Made by a program: the position numbers and the translations under genes
The notes under the pieces: model-generated
The model's input: only the letters and a program-made list of their open reading frames with translations
What the model was told of the DNA's origin: nothing
Databases searched by the model: none
Origin: Polyangium jinanense
GTDB taxonomy: Bacteria; Myxococcota; Polyangia; Polyangiales; Polyangiaceae
NCBI RefSeq assembly: GCF_028435365.1
Contig: NZ_JAGTJJ010000024.1
Location: 103,280-167,279, forward strand
Direction: 5' to 3'
DNA length: 64,000 bases
In this document: positions 42,891-51,611 of the stretch, piece by piece
Layout: the number at the start of each line of letters is the position of its first letter
Position numbering within the stretch: position 1 is the first letter of the stretch

Positions 42891-44074
42891 GGGCGCAGCA
42901 TACGCGTGAGCGCGTCCTGTGTGAAGAGGCGAACGCGGCGGAGGGTCGTGGTCTTGGGCTCGGGTGGGGGCGCGACCGGCTCGATGACCTCGCAGTTCTT
43001 GATCCCGCCCTGTCCCGCGACGCCGCCGTCGGGGCAGTTTTCCTTCGGGCCGCCGACGCCGCCTGCGCCGCCGCCGCCGCCGGCACCGCCGCCGCCGGTC
43101 CCCCAGAAGCCTCCACCGCCGCCCATCCCACCGGCGCCGGTCGTGGAACCGGCAGCGCCACCACCTCCGCCAACTCCAGACGTGCTGCTGCTCGACGAGC
43201 TGCTGGAAGAGCTGCTGCTGCTCGACGAGCTGCTGCTCGACGTACCACCGCCCGTGCCCGGAGGGCCAGCGTCCACCTCCACGGGTCCGCCGAGGCCGCC
43301 GCTTCCGCCGTTCCCGATGCTTCCGCCGAAGCCACCGCTTCCGCCGTTCCCGATGCTTCCGCCGAGGCCGCCGCTTCCGCCGAGGCCGCCGCTTCCGCCG
43401 TTCCCGATGCTTCCGCCGAGGCCGCCGCTCCCGCCGCTGCCGGGGCCCACGCCGCCCGTGCCGCCGTTTCCGCCCGGTCCCACGGGACCCCCGCCGCCGA
43501 CGCCGCCGGCGCCGCCCTGGCCCTCGCCCACGTCACACGCGGACGTGTTCTTCGCGCATTCGTCGCCGGAGATCTCCGAATCGACGCAGCCAAACTTGGC
43601 GACGCACGTCGAATCCGGATCACACGGCTTGCCGATGCACTCGTTCCACATGAAAATCGGCAGATCGAGCGGCGTGCTCGGGATGAACCGGAGCCTGCGC
43701 CGCGCGATGATGCAGCGATCCTTCGTCGCCTGCGTCGCGTTCGGATCGAGGCAGTCGATGCCGCTCACGCCCACGCCCGTTGCGACCTTGATGGCGAGCA
43801 GCTCGTCTTTCGCGCTCTTCGGAATGAGCACAAGCGATCCGATACGATCGCCGATGCACGTGAGCGCCTCGGTGCCCGGCGGCGGGTTCGCCTCGAGCGA
43901 CTGGTAGTCGTTGGCCACCGCGATCGCCGTGCTGGACACCTGGCCGCAGGGCACGTCGGTCTTGATCTCGATCGTGACCTGCGTGGGCTCGAGACACCCC
44001 GCGAACGCCGCCGCGACCGAAACCGAGAGGGCCGCCAAGATCGCACGACGGCGCTTCCCCTTCCCCTTGCGCAT
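42887..44074 (-). CDS. Lipoprotein with Gly-rich tandem repeats and poly-Ser tract
   Basis: I place the start at ATG 44074, because TTGACG-17-TCCAAT ends 6 nt in front; the ATG at 44089 lies inside the spacer. The signal sequence ends in FAGC. Residues about 20-185 form a Cys-containing domain. Then comes a long Gly-rich region with 12-residue repeats (GGSIGNGGSGGL type), a run of about 20 Ser, more Gly-rich sequence, and a closing Cys pair. Such linkers project a domain from the cell surface or cross peptidoglycan. The stop overlaps the kinase start (ATGA). No enzyme motif. Confidence 0.8.
   Translation of the reverse strand: MRKGKGKRRRAILAALSVSVAAAFAGCLEPTQVTIEIKTDVPCGQVSSTAIAVANDYQSLEANPPPGTEALTCIGDRIGSLVLIPKSAKDELLAIKVATGVGVSGIDCLDPNATQATKDRCIIARRRLRFIPSTPLDLPIFMWNECIGKPCDPDSTCVAKFGCVDSEISGDECAKNTSACDVGEGQGGAGGVGGGGPVGPGGNGGTGGVGPGSGGSGGLGGSIGNGGSGGLGGSGGLGGSIGNGGSGGFGGSIGNGGSGGLGGPVEVDAGPPGTGGGTSSSSSSSSSSSSSSSSSSSTSGVGGGGGAAGSTTGAGGMGGGGGFWGTGGGGAGGGGGAGGVGGPKENCPDGGVAGQGGIKNCEVIEPVAPPPEPKTTTLRRVRLFTQDALTRMLRP
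43186..43252 (-). repeat. Poly-serine coding tract
   Basis: On the minus strand, AGC, AGT, TCG and TCC-like codons for about 20 consecutive Ser are mostly built from AGCAGC and TCGTCG blocks. This is a slippage-prone microsatellite inside the lipoprotein gene. Confidence 0.7.
43288..43440 (-). repeat. In-frame 36-bp/18-bp coding minisatellite
   Basis: The marker TTCCCGATGC recurs at 43311, 43347 and 43401, spacings of 36 and 54 bp (36 plus an 18-bp subunit). All are multiples of three, so copy-number change keeps the frame. The unit encodes GGSIGNGGSGGL. Confidence 0.8.
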
Positions 44075-44080
44075 GGCGCG

Positions 44081-44109
44081 ATTGGACATCCGCGCCCAGA
44101 ACGCGTCAA
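44081..44109 (-). promoter_or_regulatory. Promoter TTGACG-17-TCCAAT, 6 nt before the start codon
   Basis: On the minus strand TTGACG (44104-44109) and TCCAAT (44081-44086) are 17 nt apart, and six bases lead to ATG 44074. The -35 matches consensus at five of six. This settles the start of the lipoprotein gene and serves the operon with the kinase. Confidence 0.6.
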
Positions 44110-44125
44110 GGGGCCGCGCGCACGT

Positions 44126-45256
44126 TCAGAGCTGCCCGAGCTCCGGAAACTCGCGCCGCAAGTCCTGCTCCAGCGCGCCCGAAGGCGCGAGCTTGCGCAC
44201 ACGATCGAATGCCCCGCGCCCATCCTCGCGCCGCCCGGCCGTGAGGTAGACCCGGACGAGCCACGCCGCGATGACCGCATTGTCGGGCAGCGCGAGCCCC
44301 GCGCGCTCGAGCCGCTCCGCCGCGGCGCCATAATCGCCGGCCTGGTACAAGCTGAGCCCCGACGCGAGCAGGAGCAGCGGATCGCCCTCTTCGAGCGCCT
44401 CGGCCCGGCCCACGAGCGCGAGCGCCTCGTCCTGCTTGCCCGCCGCGCGCGCCGCCCGGATCGCATTCGTGTAAAGCGGTTCGTACCGCGGAAACAGCTC
44501 GATCCCGCGCCGCAGCACGGAAAGCGCCTCCTCGTACCGCCCCGCGCGGTTCAGAAGGACGCCGAGGTTGTTGTGGATCTCCGCCACGTTCGGCCGGCGC
44601 GAGAGCCAGAACCGCATCGACGCCTCCGCCTCGTCGAGCCGCCCGGCCTGCATCGCGTCGACCGCGAGGTTGTTCTGGTAAAGCGCGAGGGCCGTGCCGT
44701 CGTCGATGCTGTTGTAGAGCGAAAGCGTCCAGTCGGGCGCTTCCTTGGCGAAATCCATCACGATCGCCATCGGCCCGCTGCCATAGCCGACGGCCACGTG
44801 CGACGAGAGGAAAAACGAGCCGTTTTTCTCGTAATGCCCCTCCACCTTCCGCACGTACACGAAATACACCGGCACGCCGAGGTGCCGCGCGAGCGCCGCG
44901 AAGAGGTGCGTATACGAGACGCAATCGCCCTGCCGCGCCCGGAACCCCGCGCGCGCCGTGAGCGATTGGCTCGGCGCATACCGGAACGCAAGGTCGTCCC
45001 GCAGGTATCGCGAGAGCCGCCGCAGCCGCTCCTCCGGCGTGCCCATGCGTCCCACCACCCGCTCGACGTCCGCCTTCATCTCCGCGTCGATCACGAGCGG
45101 ATCCTCGACGCCGAACCCCTCGGCATGCGCCTCGCGGACGAGATCCTCGACGGTCACCGCCGGCCCCTTCGGCGGGCGCGGCGCGGGCCTGCACCCCGCG
45201 GCCCCGAGAAGGCACGCTCCCACCAGGATCATCCGTCGCCCCCACGCCCCGCGCAC
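44126..45256 (-). CDS. Lipoprotein with transglutaminase-like domain and TPRs
   Basis: The lipobox is GAAGC (Cys22). A transglutaminase/protease-like fold covers about 60-200 with the triad Cys112 (QGDCVSY), His153 (SSHVAVGY) and Asp168 (IVMDFA). TPR repeats fill 200-376 (AEIHNNLGVLLNRAGRYEEAL and following). The papain-like domain could cleave or cross-link peptides in the envelope; here all three catalytic residues are kept. The start is GTG at 45256, with GGAGGGAGGAGC just upstream. It precedes the lipoprotein-kinase operon on the same strand but has 52 nt separation. Confidence 0.85.
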   Translation of the reverse strand: MRGAWGRRMILVGACLLGAAGCRPAPRPPKGPAVTVEDLVREAHAEGFGVEDPLVIDAEMKADVERVVGRMGTPEERLRRLSRYLRDDLAFRYAPSQSLTARAGFRARQGDCVSYTHLFAALARHLGVPVYFVYVRKVEGHYEKNGSFFLSSHVAVGYGSGPMAIVMDFAKEAPDWTLSLYNSIDDGTALALYQNNLAVDAMQAGRLDEAEASMRFWLSRRPNVAEIHNNLGVLLNRAGRYEEALSVLRRGIELFPRYEPLYTNAIRAARAAGKQDEALALVGRAEALEEGDPLLLLASGLSLYQAGDYGAAAERLERAGLALPDNAVIAAWLVRVYLTAGRREDGRGAFDRVRKLAPSGALEQDLRREFPELGQL

Positions 45257-45289
45257 CGCCGCTCCTCCCTCCGCGCGCCCTCGCCCTCG

Positions 45290-46105
45290 TCAACGCCCCT
45301 GGGACCGCCCGAGCAGACCCAGCGCCCAGTGTAACCCATCTTCGAGCCGCGCGAGCGTCACGAGCCCGCCCAGATCGACCCCGCCCGCCACCATCGTCCG
45401 CGCCAGGTTCGGCCGCACCCCCACGAGCGCCGGCGTGGCCCCGAGGAGCCGCACCGCAGAAGCCGTCCGCACGAGGTGTGGCGCTACCACCTCGTCCACG
45501 ACCGGCAGCCCCGTCACGTCGAGCAGCACCACCTTCGCCCCGTGCTCGGAGACGGCCGCGAGCAAGACCTCCAGGATGCACTCGGCCCGCGCGCCGTCGA
45601 TCCGGCCGACGAGCGGCAAGAGGAGGACGCCACGCGCAAGCGGCAGGACCCGCGCGGAGAGCTCGAAGATCTCCTCGGCCTGCGCCTGCGTGATCGCCTC
45701 GCGCGCCTCGAGGAACGCGTCCGCGAGCGCGGCCGCGCCGGCATAACTGAAGCGACTCCGCGCCATCTCCCAGAAGAGGCGCGCTTCGGGGTCGTCACGA
45801 AATCGCTCGGCGAAGCGCTCCGTGAGCACCTCGAAGCCCACCTCGAACCCGCGAAGCATGTCCGAGATCTTCGCTCCCTGCGCGCTCCGCTGCGCCCCGA
45901 CGGCGCCCAGGAGCGCGGTCAGCGTCCTGGGCGTGCCGGCCTCGAGATCCTCCAAGACGGCCTCGAACACGCGGGTGACCGAGACGCACAAGAGCTCGCG
46001 AGATAAGCGACTGTAAAACGGGTTCCTTTCAGCGAGGGCGCGATCACACGCCTCCGCCACGTACGCGTCGAGCCCTTCCCGGAATGCGTCGATGACCCGC
46101 TGCAT
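45290..46105 (-). CDS. RsbR-like STAS domain protein with altered phosphosites
   Basis: 271 aa, the length of Bacillus RsbRA. The N-terminal 150 residues are helical, as in RsbR sensor domains. The C-terminal STAS domain starts near 155 with VLLLPLVGRIDGARA, then LLDVTGLPVVDEVVA and LVGVRPNLARTM. RsbR proteins build stressosomes and are phosphorylated at two Thr (171 and 205 in RsbRA). Here these positions appear to be Gly171 and Glu205, so the protein may be locked in a phosphorylated-like state (inference from remembered alignment). I chose ATG 46105 because GAGGAGC is upstream. No RsbS or RsbT gene is in the window. Confidence 0.82.
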   Translation of the reverse strand: MQRVIDAFREGLDAYVAEACDRALAERNPFYSRLSRELLCVSVTRVFEAVLEDLEAGTPRTLTALLGAVGAQRSAQGAKISDMLRGFEVGFEVLTERFAERFRDDPEARLFWEMARSRFSYAGAAALADAFLEAREAITQAQAEEIFELSARVLPLARGVLLLPLVGRIDGARAECILEVLLAAVSEHGAKVVLLDVTGLPVVDEVVAPHLVRTASAVRLLGATPALVGVRPNLARTMVAGGVDLGGLVTLARLEDGLHWALGLLGRSQGR

Positions 46106-46301
46106 GCACGCTCCTCGCGTGCACAGTGGTAACAGGATCTTCCTTCCCGAAAATGCCTTTCCATGCCTGGACGCGTCATGACGCGTATCCAGCACCGGCG
46201 AGCCGCCTCACGGCGCCCTCGGCTCCGACCGAGGACACGAAAATGAGGGACGCGCCGCCCAGCGCTTGACCGCTTTTGCGGTTTCAGCTTGCTTTGAATC
46301 C

Positions 46302-48263
46302 ATGAAGCGCCATCGGACCTCCGAGCCCGATCTCTTCGACGACTCCGTGGAGGAGCCGACGAAGGCCGCGGAGGAAGAGGGGCGCACCTCGATCCCTCCG
46401 CCCGCGCGGATCTTCTCCGTGCCCCCGCCGGTCGATGCCGCCGAAGGCGAGACCTTCGGCATCGAGCCGCTCGATCGTTACGTGGAGAAACGAAAGCTCG
46501 GGCACGGCGCGATGGGCGAGGTCGCGCTCTGCAAAGACACGCGCATCGGCCGCGACGTGGCGCGCAAGGTGATCCTGCCGATCTACCAGTCCGATCCGCA
46601 GGTCCGCGCCCGTTTCCTGCGCGAAGCCCGGGTGCAAGGGCAGCTCGAGCACCCCTCGATCGTCCCGGTCTACGACCTCGGCGTCGACATCGAGGGATCG
46701 ACTTACTTCACGATGAAATGCCTGCGGGGCCTGACGCTCGCGCAGATCGTGAAGGGTCTGCGCAAGAAAGACCCGGCCATCGTGGAGGCCTACAGCCGTC
46801 CCAAGCTGCTCCGCGCGTTCTCCGCCGCCTGCCTCGCCGTCGACTTCGCCCATTCCCGCGGCGTGCTCCACCGGGACCTCAAACCGTCGAACGTGATGCT
46901 CGGCGATTTCGGCGAGGTCTACGTGCTCGACTGGGGCCTCGCGAAGCTGCGCAAGGACACGTCCGAGGCCGCGCTTTCGCTCGACGACTCCTCGGACGAC
47001 GTGAAGACGGCCGCCGGCAAGATCCTCGGCACGTTCGGGTACATGTCGCCCGAGCAGGCGATGGGCAAGGTGAGCGCGCTCGACGCGCGCAGCGACGTCT
47101 ACTCGCTCGGCGCGATCCTGTTCGAGATCCTGACGCTCGAGCCTTTGCACACGAAGGACACCTGGAACGCGATGATGCTCGCGACGCTCCAGGGCGCCGA
47201 CGCGCGCGCCTCGAGCCGCGTCCCGACGCTCGACCTGCCCCCGGAGCTCGACGCCATCTGCGTCAAAGCCACCGCGCTCGACCCGGATGCCCGGTACGCC
47301 TCGGCCCGCGATCTGCACGACGTGATCGAGCGGTTCCTCGCCGGCGACACGGACGTCTCGGTGCGCCGCGACATGTCGAGCCGTCACGCCCGCATCGCCG
47401 AGGCCGCCGCCCGGCGTGCCGACCGTCCCGGCCCGGAGGCCGCGGAAGCCCGGCGCGAGGCGATGCAGGAGGTCGGTCGCGCCCTCGCGCTCGACCCGAC
47501 GAACCGCGAGGCCCTGCGCCTCCTCGCCCGGATCATCACCACGCCATCGAGCGACATCCTGCCCGAGGCGCGGGCCGAGGTGCGGGCGCGGGGCTTTGGC
47601 CGGCTGCGGCTCGCGCTGCGGGACGGCGTGCGCTTCGACGTGGCGAGCCTCTTGCTCTTGATTCCGCTCGCCTTCTGGATGGGCGTGCGGAGCACGGCGC
47701 ACCTGCTCGCGATCGTGGGCCTTTCGGCGATCTCGTCGGCGCTGAAGCTCCTCGCGGCGCAGTCCGAGGAGGTGCGCCGGCTCTACGTCTTCAGTTACGG
47801 CGCGTTCCTGTTCAACATCCTCGCGCTCGGCTTCGTGGCGCGCGCGTTCGGCCCGCTGTTCTTCGTGCCGATGGTGCTGCTCATCTTCACGTTCTCGTTC
47901 TCGATGACGCACTCGGGCCGGTTCCGCGCGGCGGTCATCGTGACGGGCGTATGCGGGATGCTCGTGCCGCTCGGCCTCGAGCTCCTCGGGGTCATCGAGC
48001 GCTCGTACGCGTTCCAGAACGGGAACATGGTGGTCCTGCCACAAGGCGTGTCGCTGCCCGAGCTGCCGACGCTGGTGTCGCTCACGGTCGGGAACGTGTT
48101 CCTGATCGTGGCCCCGAGTGTGATCATGGGCCGCGTGCAGCTCGCGCTGCGGGAAGCCGAGATGCGCTCGGCGATGCAGGCGTGGCACCTGCGTCAGCTC
48201 CTGCCGGAGGAGGCGCGATCGGCGACGCCGCCGCCTCCGGCGGTGTCGAAGCTCGGGAGCTGA
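46302..48263 (+). CDS. Ser/Thr protein kinase with C-terminal multi-pass membrane domain
   Basis: Kinase domain about residues 60-350: GHGAMGEV loop, Lys89 (VARK), HRDLKPSN with Asp192, DWG at 210-212 in place of DFG, and GTFGYMSPEQ. Then a helical linker (about 370-430) and six or so membrane helices (about 435-620), for example VASLLLLIPLAFWMGV and LFFVPMVLLIFTFSF. DWG occurs in many active kinases of this type. The first 45 residues are disordered. An in-frame TTG at 46266 is possible but the ATG at 46302 is likelier. The membrane part could sense lipids or transmembrane signals; nothing identifies the ligand. Confidence 0.92.
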   Translation: MKRHRTSEPDLFDDSVEEPTKAAEEEGRTSIPPPARIFSVPPPVDAAEGETFGIEPLDRYVEKRKLGHGAMGEVALCKDTRIGRDVARKVILPIYQSDPQVRARFLREARVQGQLEHPSIVPVYDLGVDIEGSTYFTMKCLRGLTLAQIVKGLRKKDPAIVEAYSRPKLLRAFSAACLAVDFAHSRGVLHRDLKPSNVMLGDFGEVYVLDWGLAKLRKDTSEAALSLDDSSDDVKTAAGKILGTFGYMSPEQAMGKVSALDARSDVYSLGAILFEILTLEPLHTKDTWNAMMLATLQGADARASSRVPTLDLPPELDAICVKATALDPDARYASARDLHDVIERFLAGDTDVSVRRDMSSRHARIAEAAARRADRPGPEAAEARREAMQEVGRALALDPTNREALRLLARIITTPSSDILPEARAEVRARGFGRLRLALRDGVRFDVASLLLLIPLAFWMGVRSTAHLLAIVGLSAISSALKLLAAQSEEVRRLYVFSYGAFLFNILALGFVARAFGPLFFVPMVLLIFTFSFSMTHSGRFRAAVIVTGVCGMLVPLGLELLGVIERSYAFQNGNMVVLPQGVSLPELPTLVSLTVGNVFLIVAPSVIMGRVQLALREAEMRSAMQAWHLRQLLPEEARSATPPPPAVSKLGS

Positions 48264-48501
48264 GCGGTACAAGGCGAACGGGGGGCGGTGCGGGCCCCCG
48301 GGGCTCGAGGAGGTCCGCGCGCCGGAACGCCGAGAGGCGGAGGTCATGCACGGGGGGGTCGAGGGCCCGATGACGGGCGCGTGCGCCCAGCGCCGGGGCT
48401 GTCGGAGGGCGATGCACGACGTAGTGCGCTCAGCGCAGGCGCCCTTCGGGGGCTCGGGTCGGGGGAGGTCGCGCGGAGGCGGGGGTCGGGGTGGATTTGT
48501 C

Positions 48502-48522
48502 GCGCGCCGATCGCCGGCGCGC
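48502..48522. terminator. Hairpin between convergent genes, possible terminator
   Basis: GCGCGCCG (48502-48509) and CGGCGCGC (48515-48522) form a perfect 8-bp stem with a 5-nt loop, 4 nt from the stop of the STIG1/RCC1 gene. There is no T-run, so termination would not be classical. A second weaker stem lies at 48281-48299. Confidence 0.35.
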
Positions 48523-48525
48523 CGG

Positions 48526-51264
48526 TCAGTGAATCGGCGTCGGAAGGTACCGGGTCGCGTTGGTGCCGTCCCCGAGCTGCCCGTAATCGTTGAGGCCCCA
48601 CCCGAGGACGCGGCCGTCGGCCGTCTCCGCAAGGGTGTAGTAATGCCCCATGCTCACGATACCGGGCAGGCCGCCCGCGGGAAGGCCCTGGACGGCCGTA
48701 GGCGCCGGCCTGTCGGTGGTGGTCCCGTCTCCGAGCCCGCCCCAGCCGTTGTAGCCCCAGCAGAGCGTCTTTTTCGCCTGGGTCAGGGCGCAGGTGTGGG
48801 CCCCGCCGGCCGCGATGGCCACGACACCCGTGCTCAGGCCGACCACGGGCACGTACGTCGGGAACTGGTCACCGGCCGTCCCGGTGCCGACCTGCCCATG
48901 GCCGTTGTACCCCCAGCAGTTGACCGCGCCCGCATTCGTGCGCGCGCAGGTGTGGAGCCCACCCGCCGTGATGCCGGCGACGCCGCTCAATCCGAGGACG
49001 TCGACGGGCGTGTAACGGGTCGTCGTGCTGTTGTCACCGACCTCGCCGTGGCTGTTGTATCCCCAGCACTTCACCGTACCCGCGGTGGTGAGGGCGCACG
49101 CGTGCACGCCCGTGCCATCCTGATTGCCGGTCGCCCGGCTGACGGCGATTGCCTTGACGCCGGCGTCGAGGCCCGAGACGATCCCGGGGACGATGGCATT
49201 GCTGTTGGTCCCGTTCCCGAGCTGGCCATAGGCATTGTAGCCCCAGCACGCGACCGCCCCCGCGCTGGTCAGCACGCACGTGAACAGGAGCCCGGACTGG
49301 ATGTCGACGATGTCCGTGAGGTCCTGGACGTCGACGGGGGTGAGGCTGTTCAGATTCGTGTTGTTTCCGAGCTCGCCGTTGCCGTTGTACCCCCAGCACT
49401 GCACCTTGCCATTGGCGAGCGCCGCGCAGGTGCTGAGCGACCCCACCGATACCTTGACCGCAGGTCCGCTCAGGTTGAGGACGGCGACCGGAGACATGCG
49501 GTTCGTCGCCGTGCCGTCCCCAAGCTGACCATAACTGTTGTACCCCCAGCACATGACGCCGCCGCTCTCGGTGATCCCGCAGGTATGGTGGGAGCCCGCC
49601 ACGATGCTCTTCAGGGGGAGACAGGTGTTGCCGTTGTTGACCTTTGCGTATCCCGGCTGGCAGGTGAAGCCGCACGCGCCGAAGGTGCACGACGTGGCGC
49701 TCCCGTGGGGGGGCGGCTCGCAGCTATAGCCGCAGGCGCCGCAGTTGTTCGGATCGTTGTCGGTATACGTGCAGAAGGCGGACGAACCGACGCCGCACGT
49801 GTCGTAGCCCATCTGGCACGAATTCCCGCACGTCCCATTCGAGCAGACCTCGCCCTGCGGGCACGCGTGGCCGCAGCTCCCGCAGTTCTGCGGATCGACC
49901 GACACGTCGATGCAAAGCGTGGTTGCGCCCACGGTGCAAGCGGACGAGCCCTCCGCGCAGGTCTTCGCGCAGAGGCCGCCCGTGCAGACGTCCCCCGCAG
50001 CGCAGGCAAAACCGCAGCTCCCGCAGTTCTTGGGGTCGTTGATGAGGTTCGTGCAGAGACCGCCGCACAACGTGCCGTTGATGCCATTGCAGGCCGGGGC
50101 GCAGACGCCTTGCGAGCAGGCCTCTCCCACCGGGCACGCTTGTCCGCAGGCGCCGCAGTTTTCCGGGTCGTTCTGGAGCTTTGCGCAGTACGCGCCTTCG
50201 CCGCTCCCGCAGGTCGTGTACCCTGCCCCGCACGTGGGGCCGCATTGCTCGCCGGAGCAGACCAGCTCGCCCGCGCAGACGTTGCCACAGGCGCCGCAGT
50301 TCTGCTCGTCGGCGTCCGTGTCGACGCAGAGACCATTGCAGCTCGTATCGAAGAACCCGCCGCAATGCGAGACGCAGCTCCCGTTCGAGCAGAGCTTTTC
50401 CGCGGGGCAGACGACGCCGCATGCGCCGCAGTTCTGCGGGTCGTCGTGCACGTCGGCGCAGTGAGCGGCCGCCCCCGATCCGCACGTGGCGTACTCGGGC
50501 GCGCAGGTCGCGGCGCACGTGCCTCCCGAGCAGACCTGGCCGGCGGGGCACGCGTGGCCGCAACCGCCGCAATTGAGGTTGTCGGAGGCCGTGTCCACGC
50601 AGCTTCCGTCGCAGAGGGTGGACGTCTTGCCGGTGCAGGTCGCCCCGCATTGCCCGCCGGAACAGACCTGGCCCGTGGGGCACACGAAGCCACAACCGCC
50701 GCAGTTCTGGGAATCGGTGCCGAGGTTCGCGCAGTATTGGTTTGCTCCGACGCTGCAGGTGGTTTGCCCCGGTCCGCAGCCTGCCGCGGCCGGCTGGCAT
50801 GCGCCGCTTTCGCAGGAGCTCCCCGCCGGGCAGGCATTCCCGCACGTGCCGCAGTTCGCCGGATCGATCGAGGTATCTTTGCAGGCATCGCCGCACTGCG
50901 TGGTTCCGCCCAGACAGACGACACCGCAGGCGCTCATCGAGCAGAGCTCGCCGGCGGGGCACGCATTTCCGCATGCGCCGCAGTTCTTCGGGTCGAGCGC
51001 TGTGTCGACGCAGGTGCCGTCACAGTCGGTCGTGCCGCTGCCACATATCGAACCACCACTCGACGCCGAGCCGCCCGAGCCCGTGGGCATGTCGCCGCCT
51101 GCTCCCCCTGCTCCCGCCATCCCACCGCCTGATCCTACCGTCGTCGACGAGCTGCCGCCCGAGCCTGTCGACGTCGACGAATCGCTGTCACCGCATCCGA
51201 GCGCGGCGACTGCTGCGCTCAACAACACCACGGTCGTCACGCGACCACCCAAACCCAATATCAT
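48526..51264 (-). CDS. Lipoprotein with ten STIG1-like Cys modules and a seven-repeat RCC1 propeller
   Basis: The signal peptide ends in ALGC. A Gly/Ser linker leads to about ten Cys-rich modules (pattern NCGxCGxxCPxGxxC, about 33-46 residues each, residues 70-560). Then come RCC1-type repeats with CWGYNxxGQLGDGT from about 570 to the end. I count seven (six with CWGYN, the last with GWGLN), enough for one closed propeller. The length is 912 aa. AAGGAG before the ATG at 51264 is the ribosome binding site. Likely a surface protein for binding polymers or other cells. No catalytic motif. Regular disulfides are expected in the first part. Confidence 0.88.
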   Translation of the reverse strand: MILGLGGRVTTVVLLSAAVAALGCGDSDSSTSTGSGGSSSTTVGSGGGMAGAGGAGGDMPTGSGGSASSGGSICGSGTTDCDGTCVDTALDPKNCGACGNACPAGELCSMSACGVVCLGGTTQCGDACKDTSIDPANCGTCGNACPAGSSCESGACQPAAAGCGPGQTTCSVGANQYCANLGTDSQNCGGCGFVCPTGQVCSGGQCGATCTGKTSTLCDGSCVDTASDNLNCGGCGHACPAGQVCSGGTCAATCAPEYATCGSGAAAHCADVHDDPQNCGACGVVCPAEKLCSNGSCVSHCGGFFDTSCNGLCVDTDADEQNCGACGNVCAGELVCSGEQCGPTCGAGYTTCGSGEGAYCAKLQNDPENCGACGQACPVGEACSQGVCAPACNGINGTLCGGLCTNLINDPKNCGSCGFACAAGDVCTGGLCAKTCAEGSSACTVGATTLCIDVSVDPQNCGSCGHACPQGEVCSNGTCGNSCQMGYDTCGVGSSAFCTYTDNDPNNCGACGYSCEPPPHGSATSCTFGACGFTCQPGYAKVNNGNTCLPLKSIVAGSHHTCGITESGGVMCWGYNSYGQLGDGTATNRMSPVAVLNLSGPAVKVSVGSLSTCAALANGKVQCWGYNGNGELGNNTNLNSLTPVDVQDLTDIVDIQSGLLFTCVLTSAGAVACWGYNAYGQLGNGTNSNAIVPGIVSGLDAGVKAIAVSRATGNQDGTGVHACALTTAGTVKCWGYNSHGEVGDNSTTTRYTPVDVLGLSGVAGITAGGLHTCARTNAGAVNCWGYNGHGQVGTGTAGDQFPTYVPVVGLSTGVVAIAAGGAHTCALTQAKKTLCWGYNGWGGLGDGTTTDRPAPTAVQGLPAGGLPGIVSMGHYYTLAETADGRVLGWGLNDYGQLGDGTNATRYLPTPIH

Positions 51265-51420
51265 GACGTCTCCTTATCCTTCGGCAGAGCGGGGTCCATC
51301 GTTCCCATCGTCCACGATTGTGCCGGCGACCCTTCGTAGATCGAAGCGCCCGCGCCGAGGCATAAGATGTCGATAATATCTCGATAAAATGGCCCCTCGA
51401 TTCCACCCCACGCACCTCCA

Positions 51421-51546
51421 CGGTCTTGCCACCGGCCTCCTTGGAAGAACTGCGCATCGCGCAGTTCTTCCACCCCGAGTCCAGGGCTTGCCCTGGTTCG
51501 GGTCGAGGGGCGAATAGCCCCCGCGGGGTCCGGGGCAGCGCCCCGG
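51421..51546. repeat. Half copy C of the composite hairpin element
   Basis: Only the right-hand arm is present: 51443-51471 (stem GGAAGAACTGCGC, loop ATC), 51481-51496 (CCAGGGCTTGCCCTGG), 51507-51521 and 51530-51546. The remnant CGGTCTTGCC at 51421 resembles the core edge of the full copies. It lies between two divergent genes. Confidence 0.8.
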
Positions 51547-51568
51547 CGCTACGTGCTCCCGCGCGTCG

Positions 51569-51597
51569 TCGACACCCCCCTGGTCGTCCCCTAAAGT
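51569..51597 (+). promoter_or_regulatory. Promoter TCGACA-17-TAAAGT
   Basis: TCGACA (51569-51574) and TAAAGT (51592-51597) are 17 nt apart; the -35 matches consensus at five of six and the -10 at four. It lies between hairpin element C and the GTG start at 51612, giving a leader of about 8 nt. Confidence 0.6.
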
Positions 51598-51611
51598 CCC
51601 GGGCCACGATC

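Noticed and set aside
48346..51132. Plus-strand open frame of 928 codons
   Set aside because: It is antisense to the STIG1/RCC1 lipoprotein, whose repeats are unmistakable on the minus strand.
51426..51611. N-terminal extension of the STAND regulator
   Set aside because: It would translate the hairpin repeat, which is non-coding elsewhere, and the promoter at 51569-51597 lies within it.
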